This document shows positions 1-7,806 of a stretch of DNA of 12,697 nt, in pieces. This DNA is from M55B111 sp964614065 (GTDB lineage: Bacteria; Bipolaricaulota; Bipolaricaulia; M55B111): the NCBI GenBank assembly GCA_964614065.1, contig CAZTJJ010000043.1, positions 1 through 12,697 of the forward strand, in the 5' to 3' direction. A program made the translations under genes and the position numbers. The stretch's first letter is position 1. The number at the start of each line of letters is the position of its first letter. The notes under the pieces are model-generated. The model was not told the DNA's origin. It worked only from the letters and a program-made list of their open reading frames with translations, and did no database searches.

Positions 1-1025
1 CCTTCGGTGACCATTTGCTTTACGTTTGTCCAGACCTTGCCGGCGAGCATTACTATCTTGTTTTTCTTCTCCGGGTGAGTATCAACTATAACTTCGGATT
101 CGGGTTTCATCTTGAACGCAGTCAGATCTTTCAGTGTTATCTCTGCGCCGCTATTATGCTCAGTCTTTATGCGATCTCCCTCGTAGATAACCATGTCGAG
201 GTGGGCAAATTCCCAGCCAAGCGGGTCGTCTCCGCGCCTTACCATGACTTCTCCGGAAAGGTTATTGAACCTGATCCCTGAATCTATGTAGTTCCCGTTC
301 TTGTCTTTCGGCACTTCGTAGTCCAGTTCTCTAGCCGGGGAAGTATTTTGTTCCGGTTTTTCGTAGGGTGCCGGGGGCTTCACTTTGGAGGCCTCCGAGG
401 CCTTCATCCACTCGTAAACGTAGATGGTTTTCATCCAGCTGTTGCCCAGGGATAGCTTCAGTTCGAGCTTTTGACCCTCGGTTCTTCCTTCCGGCGGCTC
501 TAATATCAGTGTTTCGTCCGTCGGACGCCAGTTGTTTTTCGAGTTTAACTTTGCGTAACCTTTTTCCAGCATGTTACCGTTAAGCCGGGTTACAGCGAAC
601 GCAGTCAGCGAGTAATAGGAAGAATTGTCCTCGACCATGCCGAGGTAGAAGTCAAGCGGGTATTTCTCCCCGGGTCTCATCCTTTTTGGCGGACTGCCCC
701 ACTCGGCTTTATGTGTCGTAGATTCGCCGTGAACCAGGTCAGAGTAAGGGTGCATGCTCTTTGTTTCTCCCGTATAGGTCTTTGTGAAAGTAAAGCTACC
801 CCGTGAGTAATTTGCCTCATAGTGAAGTTCCTCTTTTTCCCTGTTAAACTTCTTCCACTTTTCTGCTCCGTCGTAATCTTCGATATCCCGCAATACCCAA
901 ATGGATCCGGTTTGGTCGCCGTAGACGAGGGATCCTGGTATCTGCAATGAGATTGTGAAAACCAAAATGAGTAATGTAGCCAAGGCTTTTCTTTTATTGA
1001 ATGTATTTATGCAGTTGCAGTTCAA
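1..1025 (-). CDS. Secreted FecR-domain protein, 5' part only (runs off left edge)
   Basis: The minus-strand frame is open from 1025 to the window edge, giving 341 codons and no stop, so the gene is partial. I chose the TTG at 1025-1023 because no ATG lies in frame near the signal peptide and a purine-rich GGAGGGGAGGAG stretch lies just upstream. The N-terminus has a basic segment, a hydrophobic core (about residues 14-32) and a likely cleavage near VYG-DQ, so the protein is probably exported. Residues about 35-200 are rich in aromatic and beta-type sequence and match no family I recognise. From about residue 249 the sequence fits a FecR domain: GEVMVRRGDD, then YEGDRIKTEHNSGAEITL, then KPESEVIV and MLAGKVWTNVKQ. 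FecR domains occur in anti-sigma signalling proteins and in many surface proteins of Gram-positive and other bacteria. With no membrane anchor or sigma gene visible, the second role seems likelier. It lies 99 bases downstream of the beta-helix gene on the same strand and is probably co-transcribed with it. Confidence 0.82.
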   Translation of the reverse strand, partial: MNCNCINTFNKRKALATLLILVFTISLQIPGSLVYGDQTGSIWVLRDIEDYDGAEKWKKFNREKEELHYEANYSRGSFTFTKTYTGETKSMHPYSDLVHGESTTHKAEWGSPPKRMRPGEKYPLDFYLGMVEDNSSYYSLTAFAVTRLNGNMLEKGYAKLNSKNNWRPTDETLILEPPEGRTEGQKLELKLSLGNSWMKTIYVYEWMKASEASKVKPPAPYEKPEQNTSPARELDYEVPKDKNGNYIDSGIRFNNLSGEVMVRRGDDPLGWEFAHLDMVIYEGDRIKTEHNSGAEITLKDLTAFKMKPESEVIVDTHPEKKNKIVMLAGKVWTNVKQMVTE

Positions 1026-1124
1026 AGTGCTTATTTTCTCCTCCCCTCCGAAATTTCCGGAGAATTTTTAAATTATCGCAGTCAAATTTTAGATAAGCTA
1101 TATGCTTGAATTATACCTTAATAT

Positions 1125-3254
1125 TTATTTCAGGCTCTCTCTGAGTTCTTCTGTTAGACCATCGTAGTCCTGATCGTTTTGACTTATCTCGTTTCCGGAA
1201 CCCTCGATTGAGCCCTCAAACCTGTTAGGGTAATGGATTTCAATACCAGTTTGGTTGCCTGTTATTGTATTTTCAACAAGAGAGATATTGACCTTTTCCA
1301 TTATGAATACCCCTGATTCGCCATTATCCGCAATATGGTTTCTCTCCAGCATAGCTTCGGTGGAATCCTTCAAATAAATTCCCTCATCCTCGTTTTCCCT
1401 GATGTCGCTGTTGAATAGTTCTATTCCGGACGAATCCTTGAGGTAGAAACCCTTTCCTTCATTGCCCCTTATTACCGACTCCTCCATATTCATCCAACTC
1501 GTTTCATCGAGTGCCAACCCGTCGTCACCGTTCTTTATGACGTTGCTTTCACTGATCGCGGCTTGAGATGAATCCTTGAGGTTAATGCCTTCGTACTTAC
1601 TGCCGGTTATTGTACTTTGGTATAGCTCCATTCGTGCAGAATCCTGCAGGCGAATTCCAACTCCATCCGTTCCAATTATCTTTGTCTCGGTTGCGACCAA
1701 TCTGGAAGACCCTTCAAGCCTGAAACCTCCGTCTTCGTTTCTCCCTATCGTACAATTGCTAATCGTAGCATCCGAGGAACCGAGTAATCTAACACCGGTT
1801 CCACCGTTTTCAGATATTTCGCAGTTTACGATGGATGCTTTAGCGGATTTGCCGAGCGTAATTCCATCTCCATAGGAGCCAACCAGCTTGAAACCGGAGA
1901 TAGTCAGGTCAGCGTTACCCACAAGCGAAACAGGGACTGAATTGCTTCTCAACGTGACTGTCTCGGCTTCAGTGGTTTCAATGGTCATCTTTTTTGTGAT
2001 TGTCGCACTTTCGTCATATCGGCCCGGTTTGACGACTAGAACACCGCCGGGAAGGAGCGCATCAATCGCCGCTTGTAGCGTCGGATAACGGTCGTTTGGA
2101 TAAGTTACCTTCTCTTCACGGGTTTTTTCTCCGGGAACACGAATCCCCCCGTCCAAATTGCCAAACAGTTCTATACAATCGCCACTAATTCTGTTTTCCC
2201 CACCTTGGATTTCTTTATCGCTAAATGAGTAAATCCCGATCATGCTTACGTCTATTTCGTTTCCTTCCACGGTAGCTTTCGCAGAATTGAGGATCCCTAT
2301 ACCGATCCCTTCCTTGCCTTTCTGAGAGATCTTATTGTTTTTGATAGTAGCTTGTGCTTCGTTAAACAGGCCGACACCACCCCGGCTTTCTTCAATATTA
2401 TTCCCGATAACGGTCGCCTGTGAAAAATCCCAAAGACCGATTCCACCGCCATTTTTCAATATTCTGTTACTATCAATACTTGCTTCAGAAGAGTCCTCCA
2501 GTCGGATGGCTTCGTCGTCGCTGTTAGTTATAGAATTATCCTTAATGGTAGCGAGGGAATTATCCGATAACTCTATTCCCTCATTTCTGCTAGCTTCAAT
2601 AGTATTTTCAATAGCGGTAACCTGTGCCTCGTCCCGTGCACTTATGCCTCGGCTATTGTTCTGGATTAGGTTTTTCCTGATTGTCGCACTCGAAGAATCT
2701 CTAAGGTATATTCCATTGCCTTTGTTGTCTACTATCTGGTTTTCCTCTACAGTTGCTTCTGCACTATTTCTCAGGTAAAGCCCTCCCATATAATTATCGG
2801 TGAAAGTCGAATTAGTTACGATGACAATAGCACTACCTCTTACTGCAATTCCCGAAGAACAAAGTCCGGCATCGGCATCCTGACAGGACCCCTTCTCAGC
2901 CTTTACTGCTCCACTGATAGTTAACCCGGTTATAGTAACAGAGATATCTGAAGGTCCGATCGCAACTATAGGAAGTCCTTTTGCGTCTTTAGATGCTGCG
3001 ATCTCAGATTCTCCTTCTCCACGAATGGTTAGATCTTTGTCGATAACAATATTTTCTTGGTATAGGCCCGGTTTTATTAGAACTGTGTCACCCGCTTTCG
3101 CGGATTCAATAGCGGCCTGGATCGTTTCGTATTCTCCTCCTTCTCTCGATACTATAAGCGTTTCCGCAGTAGCAACGGTTGTGCACATGATCATGAAAGT
3201 TGTAATCAATAGAGCTAAAATAACAATAAGACTTGAATTTCTAAAATTATTCAT
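1125..3254 (-). CDS. Secreted right-handed parallel beta-helix protein, two tandem modules
   Basis: The predicted protein has 709 residues. The start is the ATG at 3254-3252, preceded at about 5 bases by a GGGGGG tract that can act as ribosome binding site; a TTG four codons upstream lies inside that tract and is less likely. Residues 1-30 form a signal peptide with an A-T-A cleavage motif. The mature part contains two modules. Each opens with the same motif, Y-x-T-[IL]-Q-A-A-I followed by K-P-G-x-Y-x-E-S/N (about residues 42-70 and 389-416), and continues as roughly nine to ten rungs of about 22-23 residues with the pattern G-I-x-L-x-D-S-S-x-A-T-I-x-x-N-x-I. This is the NosD/pectate-lyase-like beta-helix pattern (Pfam Beta_helix type). 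Such proteins bind or cleave polysaccharides or form rigid surface fibres. No catalytic set is recognisable, so an enzymatic role is not supported. The sequence is rich in D, E and N. The FecR gene follows on the same strand. Confidence 0.93.
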   Translation of the reverse strand: MNNFRNSSLIVILALLITTFMIMCTTVATAETLIVSREGGEYETIQAAIESAKAGDTVLIKPGLYQENIVIDKDLTIRGEGESEIAASKDAKGLPIVAIGPSDISVTITGLTISGAVKAEKGSCQDADAGLCSSGIAVRGSAIVIVTNSTFTDNYMGGLYLRNSAEATVEENQIVDNKGNGIYLRDSSSATIRKNLIQNNSRGISARDEAQVTAIENTIEASRNEGIELSDNSLATIKDNSITNSDDEAIRLEDSSEASIDSNRILKNGGGIGLWDFSQATVIGNNIEESRGGVGLFNEAQATIKNNKISQKGKEGIGIGILNSAKATVEGNEIDVSMIGIYSFSDKEIQGGENRISGDCIELFGNLDGGIRVPGEKTREEKVTYPNDRYPTLQAAIDALLPGGVLVVKPGRYDESATITKKMTIETTEAETVTLRSNSVPVSLVGNADLTISGFKLVGSYGDGITLGKSAKASIVNCEISENGGTGVRLLGSSDATISNCTIGRNEDGGFRLEGSSRLVATETKIIGTDGVGIRLQDSARMELYQSTITGSKYEGINLKDSSQAAISESNVIKNGDDGLALDETSWMNMEESVIRGNEGKGFYLKDSSGIELFNSDIRENEDEGIYLKDSTEAMLERNHIADNGESGVFIMEKVNISLVENTITGNQTGIEIHYPNRFEGSIEGSGNEISQNDQDYDGLTEELRESLK

Positions 3255-3813
3255 AATTCCCCCCAAAAAAAAGAAATGAAGTCCGTATACCAGAAGAAAT
3301 ATTTCATAGAGTATACAGAAAAATGGTTATTTAGACCACTTTTTCGCACTTTTATTTTTTTGCTACAAAATTTCTTATTATCCCGGCAATCGTTCCGACA
3401 GAGTTAAAGCACATACACGTATAGATTGTATAAACATGAAGCAAAAAATCTTGTCTATCCAAAATTGAGCGGTTTTCTGCCGCCGATCAATCTCTACCAA
3501 AGAATACATGGGCAAATTGTCAATAGTTAGCGATATATCACTGGAGTTGGGCTTTGAATCTGGACAAAATGGAGAATAATTTCAAACTTCGCCCCTTACT
3601 CATCTGTCGGAGGGCTTGTTATTCACGCCGCTAAACTTTATAGTTTATCTGTTTGCAATATAGTAACTTAAGATAGTATTTAGTAATTAGTAATCCGGAA
3701 GACTTTAGTTTACAGGCTGCACCCGGTGCTTTTCTTGGCTTGAAGATATTACACTTCGCCTTGTTTGAGGTTATCAGGACAGTCAAATCACGGCAGACAA
3801 GGAGGAGTTTTTT
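3255..3813. other. Intergenic region, no convincing gene; leaders of two divergent genes
   Basis: This 559-base stretch separates the minus-strand beta-helix gene from the plus-strand cold-shock gene. No frame shows a protein I recognise; a 24-codon ATG frame around 3508-3579 has no ribosome site or family match. On the minus strand a TATACT hexamer (3310-3315) about 55 bases upstream of the beta-helix start is a possible -10 box, but its -35 partner is poor. The stretch from about 3640 is AT-rich, and the sequence up to 3813 probably forms the long untranslated leader common to cold-shock genes. Confidence 0.5.
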
Positions 3814-4014
3814 ATGTCTAAAGGAACAGTCAAATGGTTCAACGATGACAAAGGATTTGGATTCATCGAGCAAGAAGACGGAGAAGATGCTTTTGCTCAC
3901 TATTCGGAAATCGCTGGAGATGGTTATAAGTCCTTAACCGAAGGCCAGGAAGTAACGTTCGATCTGGAAGAAGGCGAAAAGGGACCCAAAGCACTGAACG
4001 TAACGGTCGCGTAA
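3814..4014 (+). CDS. csp: Cold-shock protein, CspA family
   Basis: This 66-residue protein has the full length of a stand-alone cold-shock domain. Such proteins are OB-fold chaperones that bind single-stranded RNA and DNA and melt mRNA structure. It opens with MSKGTVKWFN; RNP1 is seen as KGFGFI (residues 13-18), and the RNP2 region reads DAFAHYSEI (25-33) where the family usually has DVFVHFSAI. The two valine-to-alanine changes and Phe-to-Tyr are mild variations. A strong Shine-Dalgarno (GGAGG at 3801-3805) lies 8 bases before the ATG. A long AT-rich leader precedes it and an intrinsic terminator follows 42 bases after the stop, so it is a single-gene unit. The family assignment is secure; which paralogue it is cannot be said. 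Confidence 0.96.
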   Translation: MSKGTVKWFNDDKGFGFIEQEDGEDAFAHYSEIAGDGYKSLTEGQEVTFDLEEGEKGPKALNVTVA

Positions 4015-4056
4015 ATAAATACTTTACGTGAAATTTCATCACACAAAATACAAGTT

Positions 4057-4091
4057 GGCCGCAGGTACTTCGTTACCTGTGGCCTTTCTTA
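4057..4091 (+). terminator. Intrinsic terminator of the cold-shock gene
   Basis: A 10-bp stem (4057-4066 with 4075-4084, one G-T pair) encloses an 8-base loop. The stem is GC-rich at its base and is followed by TTTCTTA. It lies 42 bases downstream of the cold-shock stop codon on the same strand. Confidence 0.85.
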
Positions 4092-4240
4092 TGTACAGAA
4101 GCATACCATTACTACTCCGGAATTTATGGGGACAGACCATGAGCCTTGCTAAGAGCCTAAAGATCGTGCCATTTTCTATCTCCGATGAAGGCTTTAACCT
4201 GAATGGGTATTTCGCCTGGAAGATATAGAAATGGATTTGG

Positions 4241-4453
4241 TCATTTAATCTGGCTAACAATCTTCCATTGTTCCTCAATCTCATCAGACCGAACGAACAA
4301 AAGAGCGCTGACTCCCTTCGATTGCCTGGGTAAGTAAGTTTTCGTAAGCTCGGGGGGTATTCGGGCCACGATGACAGGTATAACAAAATTCCATTTTGGA
4401 TCTTGTGGTAATCATTTCCCTGGGTACCTTGGTATTTAACATGAAGTCAAGAA
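4241..4453 (-). pseudogene. zwf: Decayed C-terminal remnant of glucose-6-phosphate dehydrogenase
   Basis: Two adjacent minus-strand frames together recreate the conserved C-terminal region of G6PD. The first (about 4447-4308) reads MLNTKVP, then SKMEFCY, then TPRAYENLLTQAIEGSQ, in the same order as the family's LNKVPG, KLDLSY and ADAYERLLLETMRG blocks. The next frame (about 4306-4241) reads ALLFVRSDEIEEQWKIV, which matches the family's ALFVRRDEVEEAWKWV, and then stops. The frames are offset by one base near 4307, consistent with one inserted base or two deleted bases. The N-terminal 400 or so residues, with the NADP site and catalytic His, are absent, as is the last part of the C-terminus. 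The remnant begins next to the GC hairpin at 4454-4472. It is a relic without function; the family call rests on recognised motifs, not on a search. Confidence 0.72.
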
Positions 4454-4472
4454 CCCCGGCCACAGGCCGGGG
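4454..4472 (-). terminator. GC hairpin, probable terminator after the DUF134 gene
   Basis: A perfect 8-bp stem (CCCCGGCC with GGCCGGGG) encloses the loop ACA. It lies 90 bases past the DUF134 stop. Read on the minus strand it is followed by TTCTTGACTT, a weak T-tract; on the plus strand it is followed by an A-rich stretch instead. It fits a terminator for the minus strand, but it also sits exactly at the edge of the zwf remnant, so it may mark a rearrangement point. Confidence 0.55.
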
Positions 4473-4562
4473 CATATAAAAAAGCAATGTAAAGATGGCA
4501 TCTGATTTGAGGAGACTAACTTGGTGAAGCACAAGTAACAACAAGTAACAAAGTGAAGGGAT

Positions 4563-4919
4563 TTACCGATCAGGTGGACTACCTCGGCCCCGTCCACGTC
4601 CTCGCCCATGCCCGGGTCGTTCTTCCATTTCTTTAATATGTGGACCGGTTTCAATAGATATTGCCCTGGAAGTAAGAAGACTGTCAACTATTTTCTTCCT
4701 CCCGGAATATAGAAGGCGCTGGATAGTTCCCCGGGAAACCTTCATTCTTTCCGCCGCCTGTGTCTGGTCTAAACCTTCCCTGTCACATAACCGCATCGCC
4801 TCAAGTTCGTCCAGGTCGACGTCGGTAACTGGCAATTGGCTTAAGGGTAGACCTACGGGTTTGAACAACTTTGGTCCCTCGAATTTCTGACATTCTCTCA
4901 GTTTCTTATTTCTGGACAT
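4563..4919 (-). CDS. DUF134 / UPF0251 family helix-turn-helix DNA-binding protein
   Basis: The protein has 118 residues counted from the ATG at 4919-4917, which places MSRNKK at the N-terminus as the family expects; an in-frame TTG at 4967 would add 16 residues with no family character. The N-terminal half carries the family signature (F-K-P-V-G-L-P-L, residues 19-26). A sigma70-region-4-like helix-turn-helix follows: D-E-L-E-A-M-R-L-C-D-R-E-G-L at 37-50, then QTQAAERMKVSRGTIQRLL at 52-70. Such proteins are predicted regulators and often sit beside NifX/NifB-type iron-molybdenum cofactor proteins; none is visible here. The C-terminus is unusual: GHGRGRGRGRGSPPDR (103-118), a basic glycine-arginine tail. 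No Shine-Dalgarno precedes the start. The gene diverges from the large operon, so it may regulate itself or that operon. Confidence 0.92.
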   Translation of the reverse strand: MSRNKKLRECQKFEGPKLFKPVGLPLSQLPVTDVDLDELEAMRLCDREGLDQTQAAERMKVSRGTIQRLLYSGRKKIVDSLLTSRAISIETGPHIKEMEERPGHGRGRGRGRGSPPDR

Positions 4920-4941
4920 GGTATCGTATTTTAAATATATT
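4913..4941 (+). promoter_or_regulatory. Sigma70-type promoter for the DUF5693-csaB-rsmH operon
   Basis: A -35 hexamer TGGACA (4913-4918, 5 of 6 to consensus) and a -10 hexamer TATATT (4936-4941, 5 of 6) are separated by exactly 17 bases, with transcription expected near 4948. The -35 box overlaps the start codon of the divergent DUF134 gene. This is a consensus match by eye only. Confidence 0.6.
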
Positions 4942-4965
4942 GAATTATCGACTAATCCGCAATGC

Positions 4966-4983
4966 AAGGAGGATCTTTCTTTG
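4966..4983 (+). promoter_or_regulatory. Strong ribosome binding site in front of a TTG, out of frame with DUF5693
   Basis: AGGAGG at 4966-4971 is followed after 9 bases by TTG at 4981, ideal spacing. That TTG opens a 43-residue frame ending at 5112 which is not in the DUF5693 frame. The DUF5693 candidates at 4994 and 5036 have no good site of their own. The site either drives a short overlapping leader peptide or hints at a base error that separates it from the real gene. Confidence 0.5.
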
Positions 4984-4993
4984 CAAGAGAGCT

Positions 4994-6694
4994 ATGAAAC
5001 GATTATTCTTTTTGTTAACCGTTGTACCAAAAAACATGAAAAATACGAAAGCTGTACTTATAGCCTTGCTAGTCCTGACGATAGGTCTCTCTGCCTTCCA
5101 AATAAGCCATAGAATCAACTGGGATCTGTCAAATAAAAACTACACCATAGCCACAAGCTACGCAGATATAAATAAGGCAAGTGCCTTATTCGGCCTAGAT
5201 CCAAACGAGTTGGTAAATGAACTGGCTCAGAACCGAGATTACTTAATACTGTTTCAGGTTGACTTTGTCACTCAACCCACTCTGAGCCAGATAGAATATC
5301 AAGATGCTCCAAAGGCCTCCCGCTTTGAAACTGGTTTGGAAGTATTAAACCTTCAAGTCGCCGACTCCAGCCAAGTTTCTAAACTAATACGCCATCTTAA
5401 CGAGCTTTCCCCGAACTACCTTATTTTGAGAAGCCTTTCAGACATCACCATTCCGAAAAAACTGAAACGTTGGATTCGAGAGAATCAGCCTATTCTGGGG
5501 ACAGTGGAGTTCAGAAGTGATGCTCTTACCCAAAAGATACAGCGGTCAACTAACTTAAATTACGTAAGACTTCACAGGGTCTTCGACAAGGAGAAAGGAA
5601 GATTATCCAAGGACGAAAAAATTGCCCGCTACGTGAGAGCAGTTAAAGAAAGAAATATAGGGCTCATCGAGTATCGACTGCCACTAAACAGAGATCTATC
5701 AACTACTATCGACAGTTTAGCGGAAATTCGCTCCAGATTGAAGGACGCTGGTTACGATCTGGGGCCAATTGACCATTCCAAGGGCGCTAGTGGTCAACTC
5801 AAGACACCAAGCTGGATCGCCTGGCTCCTCATCTCAGCTTCATTAAGTGCAAGTTTTCTACTCATGTTAGGCAGTTACAGTCCCGGGACAACGATTCAGG
5901 TGGGGATATCTCTGCTAGTGCTGGTAGTGGCCATCATGGGAATGAACTTGCTTCCAGTATTTACAAGACAGGTTGCTGCGTTTCTTCTTGCGCTTGCCGG
6001 ACCTATAGTCGCTTACAGGTTATTGTTATCGTATGGAAGAACTTTCCACGAGCACTGTAATTTAATAGACCCATTCATCGACCTCGTTTTTGTCTCTTTG
6101 ACTTCAATGGTCGTAGGCCTAGTAATCTCAGCAATCCTAACCGACCAATCGTTTATGCTCAAACTGAACCAGTTTAGAGGAGTCAAACTGTCTCTGTTTC
6201 TCCCTGTAGCGTTTATAGCGCTTCTTTACCTATTCCGGATTGGATTTGATCTGAATAGATGGGATCTGGGAATAACGAAATGGATCTTTGGTATCCTGAT
6301 TGGTCTAGTCGTATTTTATTTGCTATTTAGAAGCGGGAATTTCACATTCCTTGAGAGTTCAGAGCTGGAGGATACAGTCAGGCGGTGGCTAGAAAGCAAC
6401 TTACTGGTTAGACCACGATTTAAGGAGTTTGCGATTGGGCACCCGGCGATGATCATCTGGCTGTATTTAATCGGCCGTTACAACCAGAGGTTCCATCTTT
6501 GCAAGCTCGGGTTGTTGCTGTTAGGGTTCATTGGACAAACATCTATTATAAATACCTTTGCTCACATTCATTCACCACTTATTATTTCTTTGATTCGGAC
6601 TGGCAATGGAGTTGCCGGGGGTTTAATAATTGGATTCGCAGCTATCATTATTCTTTATGGTGGTGAACAACTGTGGAAACTCGTAAAGAAATAG
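4994..6694 (+). CDS. DUF5693 family polytopic membrane protein
   Basis: The protein has 566 residues from the ATG at 4994; an ATG at 5036 (552 residues) is also possible. One N-terminal membrane helix (about residues 18-37) is followed by a soluble, probably extracytoplasmic domain (about 40-265), and then by eight or nine membrane helices from about 272 to the C-terminus. Features I associate with DUF5693 are the RPRFKEFAIGHPA segment and the NTFAHIHSPL segment in the last third. The biochemical function is unknown. The family commonly sits directly before csaB, as here, where the csaB start lies inside its end (22-base overlap). I infer a role in exporting, modifying or presenting the pyruvylated wall polymer. 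It is the first gene of the operon, and its start is the least certain part. Confidence 0.88.
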   Translation: MKRLFFLLTVVPKNMKNTKAVLIALLVLTIGLSAFQISHRINWDLSNKNYTIATSYADINKASALFGLDPNELVNELAQNRDYLILFQVDFVTQPTLSQIEYQDAPKASRFETGLEVLNLQVADSSQVSKLIRHLNELSPNYLILRSLSDITIPKKLKRWIRENQPILGTVEFRSDALTQKIQRSTNLNYVRLHRVFDKEKGRLSKDEKIARYVRAVKERNIGLIEYRLPLNRDLSTTIDSLAEIRSRLKDAGYDLGPIDHSKGASGQLKTPSWIAWLLISASLSASFLLMLGSYSPGTTIQVGISLLVLVVAIMGMNLLPVFTRQVAAFLLALAGPIVAYRLLLSYGRTFHEHCNLIDPFIDLVFVSLTSMVVGLVISAILTDQSFMLKLNQFRGVKLSLFLPVAFIALLYLFRIGFDLNRWDLGITKWIFGILIGLVVFYLLFRSGNFTFLESSELEDTVRRWLESNLLVRPRFKEFAIGHPAMIIWLYLIGRYNQRFHLCKLGLLLLGFIGQTSIINTFAHIHSPLIISLIRTGNGVAGGLIIGFAAIIILYGGEQLWKLVKK

Positions 6695-7806
6695 TAATAT
6701 CCGGTTATTACGGTTCGGGGAATCTTGGCGACGAAGCGATATTGGAGGGATTACTAGATTCTTTAACCAACCGTTTCGACCGGGACAAGATAAAAATCGT
6801 AGTACAGAGTAATAACCCGCCCGAAACCAGGAAAAATCACGGGGTGGAGGCAGTAGATAAGTGGAACCCGTTTAAGGTTATTAACGCAATATATCGATGT
6901 GACCTGCTGATAAGCGGAGGTGGGGGATTGCTCCAGGATACCACTAGCTCGGTATCTCTGTGGTACTATCTGGGGATTATTTGGCTAGCGTTCATTACCA
7001 GAACACCAGTGTACATATTGGGGCAGGGTATAGGCCCCCTGAATCACAGGTTAAACAAGTTACTGGTAAAGTGGACAGTAAGATACGTTCACGGTTCGCT
7101 CGTGCGAGATGCGTCCAGCGAGCAGATACTTCAAAACATGGCTCCCGGAGAATCAAAAATACGTCAGGGTGCCGATCTCGCGTTTCTTTTAGCAAATAAA
7201 AGGCGGGAATCAGCCCGCTTTTTCAGTGATAAAAGCCCTGCTATCGTGGCCGCAGCTTTGAGGAATGATATATCGGGCAAGATGGACGTAGTCCGCGCCG
7301 TTTCCAGCGGACTAGATTTACTGAACAAGAAACATGGTATCAACGTAGTGCTCTTCTCTACCAATCCGTTTGCTGATCGACCAATTCTTCACGAGTTATG
7401 CAATGCAACCGATGCTCGGTGTAACATCATCGAGGTACCTCACTTAAGGCCGTCGGAATTGGTGGAAATGATGAAGGACATCGACCTGGTCATTGGTGGT
7501 AGGCTGCACGCCATCGTATTCTCATTACTAAGTGAAACGCCGGTACAAGGGATCAGCTACGATCCAAAGATGGACCACTTGATAAATAAGATTAACGAAA
7601 TAACCGGGAAATCCACAGTTCCCTTATGGCACCCCGATGAATTGATAAATGCAAGAGATTACTTAACCAACTTAGAAACCACCTTCGAGACAAGGAAAAA
7701 TCGAATTGACAGTTTAATCCACGCCAGGGAAAAATTCGAAAAAGAAGCACAAAGCAACCTGGAGAAGGCATTAAATTGGTTGAATACCGAACTGAATAAT
7801 GAATAA
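6673..7806 (+). CDS. csaB: Polysaccharide pyruvyl transferase CsaB
   Basis: The protein has 377 residues starting at a GTG (6673), with a weak GGTGA site about 7 bases upstream inside the preceding gene. CsaB moves pyruvate from phosphoenolpyruvate onto the peptidoglycan-linked secondary wall polymer; the resulting ketal-pyruvate groups are what SLH domains of S-layer proteins bind. Family blocks are seen in order: SGYYGSGNLGDEAIL (residues 10-24), SGGGGLLQDT (81-90), ILGQGIGPL (115-123) and GGRLHAIVFSLL (275-286) with Arg277 and His279, followed by GISYDPK. Length and motifs are those of the family. The gene overlaps DUF5693 by 22 bases and rsmH by 8 bases, so translation of all three is probably coupled. 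Its presence predicts SLH-anchored surface proteins elsewhere in the genome. Confidence 0.95.
   Translation: METRKEIVISGYYGSGNLGDEAILEGLLDSLTNRFDRDKIKIVVQSNNPPETRKNHGVEAVDKWNPFKVINAIYRCDLLISGGGGLLQDTTSSVSLWYYLGIIWLAFITRTPVYILGQGIGPLNHRLNKLLVKWTVRYVHGSLVRDASSEQILQNMAPGESKIRQGADLAFLLANKRRESARFFSDKSPAIVAAALRNDISGKMDVVRAVSSGLDLLNKKHGINVVLFSTNPFADRPILHELCNATDARCNIIEVPHLRPSELVEMMKDIDLVIGGRLHAIVFSLLSETPVQGISYDPKMDHLINKINEITGKSTVPLWHPDELINARDYLTNLETTFETRKNRIDSLIHAREKFEKEAQSNLEKALNWLNTELNNE

Noticed and set aside
1576..2778. Plus-strand frames of 66 to 147 codons
   Set aside because: They are antisense shadows of the periodic beta-helix gene, whose repeated codons keep several frames open.
1125..3254. 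CRISPR-like periodicity
   Set aside because: The about 68-base periodicity is protein-level rung repetition with diverged DNA, not identical repeats with spacers.
3631..3900. Minus-strand 89-codon frame over the cold-shock leader
   Set aside because: It overlaps the cold-shock gene antisense, matches no family and has no ribosome site.
4039..4386. Minus-strand 115-codon frame
   Set aside because: It runs through the cold-shock terminator, and its sequence is an off-frame reading of the zwf relic.
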